NCBI GenBank assembly: GCA_015232405.1
Contig: JADFZS010000039.1
Span: forward strand, 1 to 42,792
Direction of reading: 5' to 3'
Source: Magnetococcales bacterium
GTDB taxonomy: Bacteria > Pseudomonadota > Magnetococcia > Magnetococcales > JADFYX01
Length of the DNA: 42,792 bases
Shown: positions 15,134 through 24,107 of the stretch, piece by piece
Layout of the letters: every line of letters begins with the position of its first letter
Position numbering within the stretch: the first letter of the stretch is position 1
Made by a program: the position numbers and the translations under genes
Notes under the pieces: generated by a model
What the model was told of the DNA's origin: nothing
What the model saw: only the letters and a program-made list of their open reading frames with translations
Databases searched by the model: none

Positions 15134-15565
15134 ATGTCTCTTTCCCACAAGCAGGAGATAATTTCAGAACTAAAACAAGAACATAAAAATATACTGTCCC
15201 TGTTTCTTCTGGCGTATGAGTCTGATATCAAAACTGCAAAAGGTAAGTCAAAGTTTAGAGATGCGTTGTTTCAACTGCAACTCCATGATGAAAAAGAGGA
15301 ACAGCACATATACCAACCCGTTAGAGATTTATCCTTAGACCAAAAAGAGCCTGAAGATGTGCAACTCTTTAGTGAAATCAAACAATTTGGCATAGAGAAC
15401 ACATTAACCATTATCAAAGAGTTTGCTGATAATCTTGAAGATGAAAGCGAATCAAATATGACCCATATTGATTCCAATTTTCTGATGGTCATTGATGTTT
15501 TTAAAGAGAGGGTTAAGTTTGAAGAGGAAACCCTTTTTGAAATGTGTAGCAAATTAGATAAGTGA
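15134..15565 (+). CDS. Hemerythrin-like HHE domain protein
   Basis: This 143-residue four-helix protein has the ligand pattern of the HHE family: His17 in ELKQEHKNI, then His51, Glu55 and His58 in LHDEKEEQHIY. The C-terminal helix reads VKFEEETLFEM where the family usually has HxxxE, so one iron-ligand histidine appears replaced. Such proteins bind di-iron and sense O2/NO or store metal; the missing ligand makes activity uncertain. AAAGGAT precedes the ATG. The next gene on the same strand is CheX, 57 bases on, so it may feed signalling. Confidence 0.65.
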   Translation: MSLSHKQEIISELKQEHKNILSLFLLAYESDIKTAKGKSKFRDALFQLQLHDEKEEQHIYQPVRDLSLDQKEPEDVQLFSEIKQFGIENTLTIIKEFADNLEDESESNMTHIDSNFLMVIDVFKERVKFEEETLFEMCSKLDK

Positions 15566-15622
15566 ATAGTTATTTAACTTTACACTAAAATTTCAATCAA
15601 ATATTGGGAATTAATTGAATCT

Positions 15623-16093
15623 ATGAAAGATATACTCAGAAGTACCATAAAACTTGTCGTGGAAGATATTGCCATCTCATATTTTCCTCCAGAGTTCGTC
15701 GTTACTCCTAGTGTGATTGTAGAGATTGGTGACGATGAAAAATATAAATCAACTGCTGCTGATTATACTGCCATTGTCGCTTTTAATGGAGATATCAATG
15801 GCGGAATGAATCTTGCTGCTCCAGCGCATGTTACGTTGAAGCTTGCTGGTGCACTGGCTCAGGAAGAGTTTGTCCAGTTTGATGATATGGTGGCAGACTC
15901 TTTTGGTGAGCTTGCCAACATGATTGCTGGTGAGGTTAAGCAAAAACTATCTCAGCTTAATGATTCTTTGATAGAGCTTACACCACCAGTTGTAGCTACA
16001 GGAAACAACCATAGATACAACTCCTCTATGAACTCAACCAAGCAGTATTTCACCATTGGAAGTTCACCATTTTTTGTGGAAGTGTTCTATTAA
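15623..16093 (+). CDS. cheX: CheX-like phosphatase
   Basis: CheX dephosphorylates CheY~P. The 156-residue protein has the CheC/CheX core: FNGDINGGMNLAAP, then the catalytic helix VADSFGELANMIAGEVK, where the E-x-x-N pair used to position water is intact (Glu and Asn in GELAN). CheX has one such helix, CheC two; only one is seen here. It lies well apart from the main che cluster at 37-42 kb but could act on the CheY encoded there. Start ATG 15646 is unlikely; 15623 gives the normal N-terminus. Confidence 0.85.
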   Translation: MKDILRSTIKLVVEDIAISYFPPEFVVTPSVIVEIGDDEKYKSTAADYTAIVAFNGDINGGMNLAAPAHVTLKLAGALAQEEFVQFDDMVADSFGELANMIAGEVKQKLSQLNDSLIELTPPVVATGNNHRYNSSMNSTKQYFTIGSSPFFVEVFY

Positions 16094-16161
16094 GTTTTTT
16101 TAAAAAGAAAATTTGTTAAGCATGAAGCACAAATTTTTCTGCTGAGTTTGATATTGATAAA

Positions 16162-16833
16162 ATGAATTCGGGAACAATAAAAAAAGTACCTGTCGATAAA
16201 CTCGAAGTGGGTATGTTTGTAAAAGATTTTAACGATGAGTGGCAAAACCCAGATGATAGTGGGAAGCCATCCAGCTTTTCCCGTCAGCCGCGAAAATTAA
16301 CTTCCGAAAAAGAGATTCAAACTATATCAGATCGCGGCATAAAAGAGGTTTTTATTGATATCACAAAAGGCAAAGATGCCGAGGGACAGACCCAAGAAGA
16401 GATAGAGGATGAGTTACAGGCCCAGATGTTGGCATTGGACGATGATGATAGTGTGGGCCGGGGTTTTTTGAGTGAAGTGAGTTTTGAAGAGGAGCAGGAA
16501 AAAGCAGCTAATGTAAAAAAACAGGCTAGAACTCTGGTTGGAAATATCCTGGCAGATGCTCGTATGGGTAAGCAGGTCACTTTGGAATCTGTCAACGATG
16601 CGGTTCGAGGTATGGCTGACTCCATGTTTCGTAATCCAGATGCTATTTTGAGTTTGAGCCTGATAAAGAGCCGTGACTAATACACCTTTATGCACTCGGT
16701 TAATGTTGGGGTTTTCCTCATGTCTTTTTGCCGTTTTATGAAGATGGATGAGGAGGAGATAATACAGGTGGGTGTGGTGGGTATGCTCCATGACATAGGA
16801 AAAATGCAGATAGCGACAGAGGTTTTAAAATAA
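16162..16833 (+). pseudogene. DUF3391/HD-GYP c-di-GMP phosphodiesterase, broken
   Basis: The first 172 codons are an intact DUF3391 domain (KKVPVDKLEVGMFVKDF) plus linker, ending SRD then TAA at 16678-16680. The same frame continues YTFMHSVNVGVFLMSF and VGMLHDIGKMQIATEVL to a second stop at 16831. Active homologues read SRD-(E/K)-YTFMHS, so the first stop is a one-base change (for example GAA to TAA). After EVLK a shift by one base would restore NK, as in the conserved EVLNKPG. The GYP half and most metal ligands are missing. A 172-residue DUF3391-only protein could still be made. Confidence 0.8.
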
Positions 16834-17008
16834 AACAGACAGAGAACCCCGATTCATGGGGAATTGAGCCAAGAAAGTTCATGCCAAACCCAAAACTGTA
16901 TGAATAGCTCTGTTTGCTAGTTGATGGCGATATTTTATTGCGTTTTATATGTGATACAATGAAACGGAGACAATATTTACCAAAGAGTTAAAGTTGGTTG
17001 GCTCAACA

Positions 17009-17314
17009 CTAAATAACTGTAACTATTTTTGATAGATTTGTGATGTCCAGTACATTTCGTACCCCATCGTTCATGTTTACAAATATAATTTGTGCACCAT
17101 CTGTTAACAGCTCTTTGAGGGTTAACAGTGCTCCGATACCGGAACTATCAATGTATGTCGTTCTGGAGAAGTCAATGGTACACTTCTCAATCTTTGAATA
17201 GTCATTTGTCATCCACGACTGTTTGGATTCCTTCCATGTCTGGTATGTGCATTTTTTGGGAACCTTAACAGTCATCTCACGGTTATTATCGGAATATTTG
17301 ATTTTAAAATCCAT
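17009..17314 (-). CDS. STAS domain protein (anti-sigma-factor antagonist type)
   Basis: This 101-residue single-domain protein has TIDFSRTTYIDSSGIGALLTL, the SpoIIAA-type phosphoacceptor loop; the phosphorylated serine would be Ser58. Such proteins bind a partner HPK-like kinase or sensor and switch it by phosphorylation. No anti-sigma kinase or PP2C phosphatase is next to it. AAAGGA precedes the ATG. It is convergent with the broken HD-GYP gene. Loop residues fit an active antagonist. Confidence 0.88.
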   Translation of the reverse strand: MDFKIKYSDNNREMTVKVPKKCTYQTWKESKQSWMTNDYSKIEKCTIDFSRTTYIDSSGIGALLTLKELLTDGAQIIFVNMNDGVRNVLDITNLSKIVTVI

Positions 17315-18229
17315 AAAAGACTTATCCTTTACTTTACACCCACCATTTCACAAAGTTTACATCTCTACCATGATACAATAAAAAACATGTTCTACATATA
17401 AAAATATAAATTTATATACCTTGAAAAACGGTTCATAAATTAATTCATAAGTAAAAAACAGACTCTAACAAATAATAGTGTTAGAAGCATGGTTTACTAT
17501 AAAAAACGATTTTATACCATTTAAATAGAGCGGTAATTTCCTCTTTTACTCTCAACATTTTGGGTCAATAATAACACGGTTCACACAATGTACAGATAAA
17601 AAAATGATGTACTGTAACGATATGATTTGTTATAGTACGGAATTGTGTAGTTTTCGAGATATTGCACATTTTATAGCAGTTTAATAGTGAAGTCTTTGGT
17701 TTTGTTGTGTATTTTTACTATTAAAACGGCAAAAAGTTCAACTAGGACACAATCTACAGCAAAAGGGAGACAATAAGCGTAGTGGTCACATACAGAGTAA
17801 ATATGTATTTGTTTAACGTTAATACTCAATTTGTTCTGGAAAAGTTGGGCCTCTTTTTGGGGGGTAAACGCCAGTGATATAACAAACAATGCGATGCATT
17901 TTTTCACTAGCAACACTTCCTTCCCATAAGTAGTTTTTTCCATCACTTTTCCATATTTTCAGTATTAGAAAGTTTAGGCTTTCTTGTGAAATTCCCAATC
18001 GGTAATGGCCATTACAATCAAAACCGATGTACACAGCCGGGCATTTGTGGGCAGTTGAGCCTTATTGTCTTCAATACCCAAATCACAAAATTATACTTAA
18101 TAATAGTGGGGCGCACCTTGAAAATGTGGCTCCAGTACTAAATGAAGTGGCTTTGATAGCTCTTTTGATAATAATGGGTGCTATTGGTAGGTATAAAGTC
18201 GCTTAACTATTTAAAAAGGAAAAAAGCTC
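17315..18229. other. Long AT-rich gap with only doubtful frames
   Basis: No recognisable gene lies in 915 bases. A leftward frame at 17819-18034 (GTG start) gives a peptide with IGFDCNGHYRLGISQESL and NYLWEGSVA that does not look random, but it has no ribosome site and no family I know; a second overlapping leftward frame ends at 17671. A + frame at 18027-18206 ends in a hydrophobic segment. These may be remnants of a decayed gene. Confidence 0.35.
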
Positions 18230-19657
18230 ATGGATCTAATACTGTTCGGAAAACTAATCGCTATTCTGTTATTGGTTGTTGGTAATGCCTTTTTTGTCGG
18301 ATCGGAAGTTGCGATAACGGCAGCAAGACGAAGTCGCATTAAACAGATGGCGGATATGGGTAACGAACGGGCAAAGATCGTGCAACTGCTCCATGAAGAG
18401 CCAACCCGCTTTTATGCTGTGACCCAGATCGGTATTACCCTGGTCTCAATGGCGTTGGGTTATATCGGTATGGATGCCTTTAAGGTTCTGCTAGCTCCGG
18501 GACTTGAGGCGTTCTACGGCCTGTTTCTTTCTGGAGCCAGTATAGCCACATGGGCCAACCTTACTGGTCTTATCTTGGGTTTTATCATCATCTCTTTTCT
18601 CCATGTTGTGGGTGGTGAGTTGGCTCCCAAGGTTTTGGCATATCACAAATCAATTCCTCTGAGCTGTGGTCTTGGTTGGATCATCAACTGGCTTTACATT
18701 ATCTGGACACCAATCATCTGGGTTATGAACCACTCCTCTAACTGGTTGTTGATCGTTTGTGGTCAAGGGGATATTGTTGAAGAGAGTGGTGGTCATGGGC
18801 ATGATCATTCGGCTATGACTTCTGACGAGCTGGCGATGATCGTAAATGCCAGTGCTTCATCCGGCAACATAGATAAAGATCAAGGCAGAATGCTACTTGG
18901 TGTTTTTGAACTAGGTGAGGAGACTGTTGATTCAGTTATGATTCCTTCTACTGTGGTCAACTCATTTCCCATTGAGGCCACATTCCGTGAAGCTCTACAT
19001 ATTTTCAGCCGTTCCAACCATCGTCGTTATCCTGTTTTGGATAAGGATCGGGTAGCTGGTGTTGTGCAGATGAAGAAAATGATGAAAGCTCTGGACAGCA
19101 GTTGTGATAATCTTGACTCCCTACTAGTACGTCCAATTACTGACTTTATGGAGACCGACCCATTTATTATTCCCAACAGCACATTGTTAGATAAAGCGTA
19201 TAAGGATTTCAAGATCAACAGCAGACAGTTTGGCATCGTGGTTAACGAGCATGGTGCTGTGCTTGGGCTTCTAACCCCGGATAATATTGTCAGCCGGGTT
19301 GGTGGCGAATATCTTGATGAGTTCCCAACCACAGAGGATAACATTCGTAAGTTGCAGGGTTCGCAATGGGAGCTTGACGGTATGTTGCGTATATCAGACC
19401 TTGAGTTGACTCTTGATTTTCCATTCCCCCGTGGTCCCGGTTATTTTACCGTTGGCGGTTTGGTGTTTGACCGTATGGAGCGAGTTCCAGAGGTTGGTGA
19501 TGTTATTGATATCGAAAATGGTAGAATCCAGATTCTGGAAATCGAGGATATGCGAGTCAGCCGGGTTCTGTTCCAGATAAGAAAACTTGATGAAGATGGC
19601 AACTGGTCATTGGTCGAGGATAAAAGCCCACCAAGTAAATTGCCGGATGCCGCTTAA
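18230..19657 (+). CDS. CorC/HlyC (CNNM-like) transporter family protein
   Basis: This 475-residue inner-membrane protein starts with a DUF21 transmembrane domain (about four helices in residues 1-175; FFVGSEVAITAARRSRIKQM). A CBS pair follows (about 215-340; DSVMIPSTVV and MKKMMKALD, ITDFMETDPF), then a CorC_HlyC domain (FTVGGLVFDRMERVPEVGD). The family contains Mg/Co efflux proteins and the former hemolysin C group. A His-rich GGHGHDH segment lies between membrane and CBS parts and could bind metal. AAGGA precedes the ATG; a hairpin follows the stop by 27 bases, so it is probably monocistronic. Confidence 0.92.
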   Translation: MDLILFGKLIAILLLVVGNAFFVGSEVAITAARRSRIKQMADMGNERAKIVQLLHEEPTRFYAVTQIGITLVSMALGYIGMDAFKVLLAPGLEAFYGLFLSGASIATWANLTGLILGFIIISFLHVVGGELAPKVLAYHKSIPLSCGLGWIINWLYIIWTPIIWVMNHSSNWLLIVCGQGDIVEESGGHGHDHSAMTSDELAMIVNASASSGNIDKDQGRMLLGVFELGEETVDSVMIPSTVVNSFPIEATFREALHIFSRSNHRRYPVLDKDRVAGVVQMKKMMKALDSSCDNLDSLLVRPITDFMETDPFIIPNSTLLDKAYKDFKINSRQFGIVVNEHGAVLGLLTPDNIVSRVGGEYLDEFPTTEDNIRKLQGSQWELDGMLRISDLELTLDFPFPRGPGYFTVGGLVFDRMERVPEVGDVIDIENGRIQILEIEDMRVSRVLFQIRKLDEDGNWSLVEDKSPPSKLPDAA

Positions 19658-19684
19658 TTATCTTTAGTTTACAAATGTTTAAAA

Positions 19685-19723
19685 CTCAAAGGAGTTACGA
19701 AGGTATATCGTAACTCCTTTGAG
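19685..19723 (+). terminator. Hairpin after the CorC-like gene
   Basis: A perfect 16-bp inverted repeat (19685-19700 with 19708-19723) with a 7-base loop starts 27 bases after the stop codon. On + no T-run follows, while on - the stem is followed by TTTT, so it may end the leftward KAS/ACP transcript as well as protect or end the rightward one. Confidence 0.7.
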
Positions 19724-19831
19724 CTTATCACCTCCACCTACTCATTGCTGCTTACAAGACTTTTGCGTCTTGATCTGTAGAGAGTGGGGGAGAGAGACTC
19801 GTTTGCTAGTTTTACCGCTATAGTGATTTTA

Positions 19832-19988
19832 AATCAAAAATATACAGTCAAGAGCAAAACCTTGGGAGGCCTTGCAGGCCCCCAAACCCCCACGCTTTTA
19901 AATGTAAAGGCTTAAAAACAAAGGCAAAACCTTGGGCGTTGCCCAAGCCCAGCAGGGAGATAATCCCCCTGCACCCCTAATAATAAAA
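19832..19988. repeat. 157-bp dispersed repeat, copy 1
   Basis: About 92% identical (roughly a dozen substitutions, no gaps) to 24108-24264, same orientation. It has three hairpins: TTGGG-(A)-GGCCT/AGGCC-CCCAA at 19862-19885; CTTGGGC/GCCCAAG at 19931-19947; and GCAGGG/CCCTGC closing at 19952-19972. It contains no frame. It lies between the CorC-like gene and the 3' end of the KAS III-like gene. Confidence 0.85.
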
Positions 19989-20009
19989 AAATTTTATTGT
20001 TAAATACTA

Positions 20010-21020
20010 TCAGTTTTTAATATAGCGCAGCAGAACCCCACCCCATTGAGCAGTGTATGCCGGAGTTAGTGCGATAAAATACTCACCATCAGCAGCTTTA
20101 AATTGTTCTAGATGTTTTGACAAAAACAGCAAAGCATCAACCGCCCCCATATGCCCATAACGATAATCGACAATTAATTTATCCTGTAAGGGGTTTCTGA
20201 TACCCAGCAAGCTTTGCAGACGATTTTGCCCAAGGGATGGTACTGCTAATCCTGCCAAATCACCAACCGATAGCTCTTTTTGTTGTAATAAATCTTTTAT
20301 TACCTTATTGAAACGAAATTTTTCTCCCCGTACATACTCCGATTGACTCTGTTCTGATTCAAAGGCCACTTGTATGTGAAAATCTTGGTCAAGATCACAA
20401 GAATCAAGACTTTTGCCATCACCAAAGCCGATACTCATAGCATGCCAATCTGCTTCGGACGTACACTCTGAATAACTTTGAAAATGTAGCCCAGAACCGG
20501 GTTTGGCACTCATCAATATACCTGCCGCACCATCTCCCCAAAAAAAAGAGCCGTGGGTGTTGTTACGGGTTAAGCCTGAGGCAGAACAGCCAATGACAAT
20601 TAAAATATCACCAGAGTCCGGCTCCATAACCAGACGTTGTGCCGCCAGTTGGATGGCCCGGAAAAGCCCCAGACAGCCCTGTCCTAAATTCAGACATTCA
20701 GCATTTTGCAGTTTAAGCTGATTGCGCACGGTCACAGCTGGGATTTCCAAACCGTGACCCGTTATCAAAGATGGCGCGCTTATTACCATGCCGATATCTT
20801 GGGGTTGAACCCCGGCATCCTCCATAGCCTTGGAACCAGCGTTAACCATCAATGCCGTTGAGGATTGGGTGCTGCGATGAAAAAATTCCTGTGCCAGGTT
20901 GGGTAAACGTTGCAGCTCTTGTTGGGAAAGATCCAAGTCGGTTATTGGTAGTGGCTCTCCAGGTAGATAAAATCCAACACCGCTTATTCTCGGAACTATC
21001 ACAGCACTTTTTTGTGTCAT
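20010..21020 (-). CDS. KAS III (FabH)-like thiolase-fold protein, atypical active site
   Basis: This 336-residue protein has the FabH fold: GVGFYLPGEPLP start, active-site loop LNLGQGCLGLFRA with Cys116, and SFFWGDGAAGILM. In FabH a His in PHQAN and an Asn in HGN complete the triad. Here those segments read AVPSLGQNRL and YRYGHMGAVDAL, so His becomes Ser262 and Asn becomes His290. The acyl-accepting cysteine is kept but the decarboxylation machinery is changed, favouring acyl transfer over chain-extending condensation (inference). It follows an ACP gene by 2 bases, so that ACP is the likely carrier. Confidence 0.82.
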   Translation of the reverse strand: MTQKSAVIVPRISGVGFYLPGEPLPITDLDLSQQELQRLPNLAQEFFHRSTQSSTALMVNAGSKAMEDAGVQPQDIGMVISAPSLITGHGLEIPAVTVRNQLKLQNAECLNLGQGCLGLFRAIQLAAQRLVMEPDSGDILIVIGCSASGLTRNNTHGSFFWGDGAAGILMSAKPGSGLHFQSYSECTSEADWHAMSIGFGDGKSLDSCDLDQDFHIQVAFESEQSQSEYVRGEKFRFNKVIKDLLQQKELSVGDLAGLAVPSLGQNRLQSLLGIRNPLQDKLIVDYRYGHMGAVDALLFLSKHLEQFKAADGEYFIALTPAYTAQWGGVLLRYIKN

Positions 21021-21022
21021 AG

Positions 21023-21274
21023 CTACTCGCTCAAAGAGCCTTTTGCTTGGATTATTTCCACAAGATTGGATACCTTATCGGCCCTACCAATATCACCTAT
21101 ATCAAAGCGAAGGTTAAACATCTGCTCCACCTCCATGATAATGCTCATGTGGCTCACACTGTCCCACTCTGCTACATCATCGGCAACCATATCCTCTGTG
21201 GCCTGCACATCAGGGTTTCGGAAAATAGCCTGAAAAATTTCAGTAAGATTATTTAAAATTTCCTGTTTGGTCAT
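21023..21274 (-). CDS. Acyl carrier protein
   Basis: This 83-residue carrier domain has phosphopantetheine serine in ADDVAEWDSVSHMSII, where DSV replaces the common DSL. The frame runs upstream of 21274, but this ATG fits the domain start and is preceded by AAAGGAAA. Its stop is 2 bases before the KAS III-like start, so the two are made together. Dedicated, non-FabD-linked ACP; a good candidate acceptor for the amino acid:[carrier protein] ligase encoded at 22810. Confidence 0.9.
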   Translation of the reverse strand: MTKQEILNNLTEIFQAIFRNPDVQATEDMVADDVAEWDSVSHMSIIMEVEQMFNLRFDIGDIGRADKVSNLVEIIQAKGSLSE

Positions 21275-21618
21275 CAAGCTTTCCTTTAATTTTTTAGGTT
21301 TAAAAAGCTGTCGCTTGGGAAGGTAGTGCAATTTGCAACTTATTGAAATTACATAGACAAAATTTTACTCTATAAACAAACATTCAACCTCCATATTCCT
21401 TGATTTTTAAAATCTTGTCAATCCTGCACATAAATCTAAAAATAAGAGATAAAGGGCCGTTGGTATCAGTAACTAACTGTTTGTCAAAGCTATGGGTAAA
21501 GAGTGAAATAAATGATACAGTTGGGCTTGACTTTGCTATACTGATAGATAACTCATTAGCTGTTTGTTACTATTGAAAATAAGATAGTTTTTGAACAAGG
21601 TTGGAAAGCAGGGAAAAT
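21275..21618. other. Divergent intergenic region between the ACP and SGNH genes
   Basis: These 344 bases must hold leftward and rightward promoters. On the - strand TTGACA occurs near 21416, followed about 17 bases later only by a poor -10. On + TATACT near 21537 lacks a clear -35. No hairpin or repeat stands out. Confidence 0.35.
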
Positions 21619-22755
21619 ATGCGGAAAATCTCTAAGAATATGATTCTGATATTGGCGATTATATTGTTGCCTTTATCAATGAATTTTTTTCTAAAGACAG
21701 CAAGTTACAATTATAGAGATAAACGGTTGTTAGAGAATAAACAACCACACGATATCTTTATCGGCAACTCTATTTTGGATCGCCTTGATCCTGATGTTAT
21801 GAGTAGAATGTTGCCCCAGCGTAAACATGTAATCATGAGATTTTCTGGCTCACTGCCAAATTTATGGTATCGGGTAATCAAGAATGATATCGCTAGTTTA
21901 GAAAAAAAACCTGAACAGGTTGTGTTTTTATTGCAATCCGATGAAATTGTCCACCCAATAGGTGTGCCATACAACAGCCAGACCAACCTGGTTTTGCGAA
22001 AAAGCGTTGTTAACGAGCCAATTATCTGGCAGGAGATCTTATCTTCCGAACCGGTAAAAAGTTTAAGATATATGATTTTGTCACTGTATAAGGTGCAAGG
22101 GTTAAGGGCAGATATTGAATGGTATCTCACCAATATCGCCATGTTTCTCTCCAACCCTTCATACCGGGATGCTTTTTTTAGTAACGGTGCTATAAATCAT
22201 ATAAGAATTAGGTCCGCCAACCTGGATGCTGTAAATGACCGTTTTATCAAAAAAAGAAAGAGTGTTATAAACAAAATAATACCGCAAAAAAACAGTGCAG
22301 TAAGATACACAGACTTTGCTACTGCACTGCCAAAATCATATCTGCCAAAAATTGTCTCACTTCTTAAAGCCAGTGGCATAACCCCGGTGTTTATCTATGT
22401 AAAAGTGCTGGATAATCGCAACAATGATGGTAAGTTGGATGTTTATGAACAGAAGTTCAGAGACGACCTTGGGGCATATCTTGAAAAGCATGGTGCAGTG
22501 TATATCGATAAAAGTTTCAACCCGACAATCACCGAAGATATGTTTGCCGATAGAGGCCATGTAAGCATAGACTACACTGAATTTTACACCGAAGATTTTA
22601 TCTACAAATTAGGTTACAACTGTTCTGGTGATGCTCCAGTGGCTCCTAAAGATGTTATGGCCTCGGTAAACGTGCCAAATAAAAAAGATTTGCCAACATG
22701 TGAAAATTGGAAATTTGCCAATAAAACAGCTAGCCAAAATACTCTTTTACAGTAG
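21619..22755 (+). CDS. Membrane-anchored SGNH-like protein (AlgX/AlgJ or DltD-like partner of MBOAT)
   Basis: This 378-residue protein starts at ATG 21619 (AGGGA 6 bases upstream; an earlier TTG is less likely). One N-terminal membrane helix (ISKNMILILAIILLPLSM) places the body in the periplasm. SGNH blocks are visible: block I IFIGNSILDRL with the putative nucleophile Ser, and block V DRGHVS with the His. Such proteins serve as periplasmic partners that complete O-acylation by MBOAT proteins; an MBOAT gene lies at 24303. The C-terminal ~60 residues hold two cysteines. The sequence is divergent, so the catalytic role is inferred. Confidence 0.7.
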   Translation: MRKISKNMILILAIILLPLSMNFFLKTASYNYRDKRLLENKQPHDIFIGNSILDRLDPDVMSRMLPQRKHVIMRFSGSLPNLWYRVIKNDIASLEKKPEQVVFLLQSDEIVHPIGVPYNSQTNLVLRKSVVNEPIIWQEILSSEPVKSLRYMILSLYKVQGLRADIEWYLTNIAMFLSNPSYRDAFFSNGAINHIRIRSANLDAVNDRFIKKRKSVINKIIPQKNSAVRYTDFATALPKSYLPKIVSLLKASGITPVFIYVKVLDNRNNDGKLDVYEQKFRDDLGAYLEKHGAVYIDKSFNPTITEDMFADRGHVSIDYTEFYTEDFIYKLGYNCSGDAPVAPKDVMASVNVPNKKDLPTCENWKFANKTASQNTLLQ

Positions 22756-22809
22756 TTTAAGTCCTGCTTTCCGATTTTGTAGTATATCGAACCAACATAG
22801 GATGAACGT

Positions 22810-24009
22810 ATGTCCCACACTATATTGAAAATTTCGGCAAATAAAAGAATCCCCAATTTTATGCTCAAGGAGATACGCTCAAAAATGGCCTATATTCACC
22901 CTTCGGTGCGTAAAGCTGAGGTGGATGAAAATGGTGAGATCCAGCTGTTTTTAGACCCGGTCCCTGATCAAGAGTCTGCCGCTAAATTCAAAGAGAAAGC
23001 TTTGATGGTGATGGAAGCCTTGATGAAATCGACCATGGTTCCTGAAATCAAGGTCATGGAGGACTATACGGATGTTGAGGTTCCGTTTAAAGACTCACCC
23101 ATGGAGTTTCTTTTGCAGCAGGGGGCTGTCACCAAGGTAGGGTCAGGTCTGTACTCTTTGGGACCAATGATGACCAGACTATTAAGATATTTTCAGGCAA
23201 AAATGGAGGAGTTGGCCTTGGTCAGTGGTGCTGATCCCCGTAGTTTTCCGGCAATGATTCCTGCTGAATATCTGGAAAAACTAAAATATCTACGAAATTT
23301 TCCCCATTCAATGACCTTTGTAACACACTTAAGAGAAGACCTCGACACCATAGACACCTTTGCCAAACAGGCCCACACCCATAAAGGTGACATCAAGATG
23401 CAAGATGGTTCACTTGCCGAAGTGCGCAACCTGCTGTCACCAGCCATCTGTTATCATAACTATCTAGCTTTGGCAAACAGCACCCTTGGTCAAGACCCCA
23501 CTGTAACAGTTGCTTCTGGAAACTGCTTTCGTTATGAATCATCAAATATGGATGGTTTGGAGCGGTTATGGAACTTCACCATGTTGGAAATCATCTTTGT
23601 TGGCTCTAAGGATAAGGTGTTAGAAGGCATCACCCAGATAACTGGTGAAGCCAGTAAGATTTTACAGAAAGTCGGTTTGTCATTCCGCATTGAGAGTGCC
23701 AACGATCCTTTTTTTCTCGATGATTTTGGCGTTCAGAGCAATTTTCAATATGCACGTGACCTGAAATATGAGTTTTTGGCAACTCTACCCTATAAAGACT
23801 CCCTTTTTGCCATCGGCTCCCGAAACTACCATCAGGATTTTTTCGGCAGATCAAACAATATAAAAGACCAGCAAGGCAAGATAGCCCATACCGGATGCGT
23901 CGGTTTCGGTCTGGAGCGTCTAGCCTACGCCTTTGTAGCTCAATACGGCCCAGACCCAAAAGATTGGCCTGAAAATGTCAGAACAGAAATTTATGGTGAA
24001 AGCACCTGA
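22810..24009 (+). CDS. Amino acid:[carrier protein] ligase (seryl-tRNA synthetase-like)
   Basis: These enzymes resemble the catalytic core of archaeal-type SerRS but load glycine, alanine or similar amino acids on the phosphopantetheine arm of a carrier protein. Class II motifs are present: motif 2 FRYESSNMDGLERLWNFTML and motif 3 GFGLERLAYAF. Predicted zinc ligands are Cys214 (SPAICYHNY), Glu260 (TMLEI) and Cys363 (HTGCVG), with the same spacing as characterised members. No tRNA-binding coiled coil is seen. The N-terminus is about 80 residues longer than usual. AGGA lies 8 bases before the ATG. Two ACP genes nearby supply acceptors. Rare family; strong identification. Confidence 0.88.
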   Translation: MSHTILKISANKRIPNFMLKEIRSKMAYIHPSVRKAEVDENGEIQLFLDPVPDQESAAKFKEKALMVMEALMKSTMVPEIKVMEDYTDVEVPFKDSPMEFLLQQGAVTKVGSGLYSLGPMMTRLLRYFQAKMEELALVSGADPRSFPAMIPAEYLEKLKYLRNFPHSMTFVTHLREDLDTIDTFAKQAHTHKGDIKMQDGSLAEVRNLLSPAICYHNYLALANSTLGQDPTVTVASGNCFRYESSNMDGLERLWNFTMLEIIFVGSKDKVLEGITQITGEASKILQKVGLSFRIESANDPFFLDDFGVQSNFQYARDLKYEFLATLPYKDSLFAIGSRNYHQDFFGRSNNIKDQQGKIAHTGCVGFGLERLAYAFVAQYGPDPKDWPENVRTEIYGEST

Positions 24010-24107
24010 TTCATCTTTCTTGTTCATATATTTGACTACTGTAAATTGGCTATTTGTAGTGGTGGTTTTTTTCGCTAATAGGTTGCCCAAATATATAGTA
24101 ATTTTTT

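Noticed and set aside
18027..18206. 59-codon + frame ending in a hydrophobic segment
   Set aside because: No ribosome site, no family resemblance, and it overlaps competing frames on the other strand.
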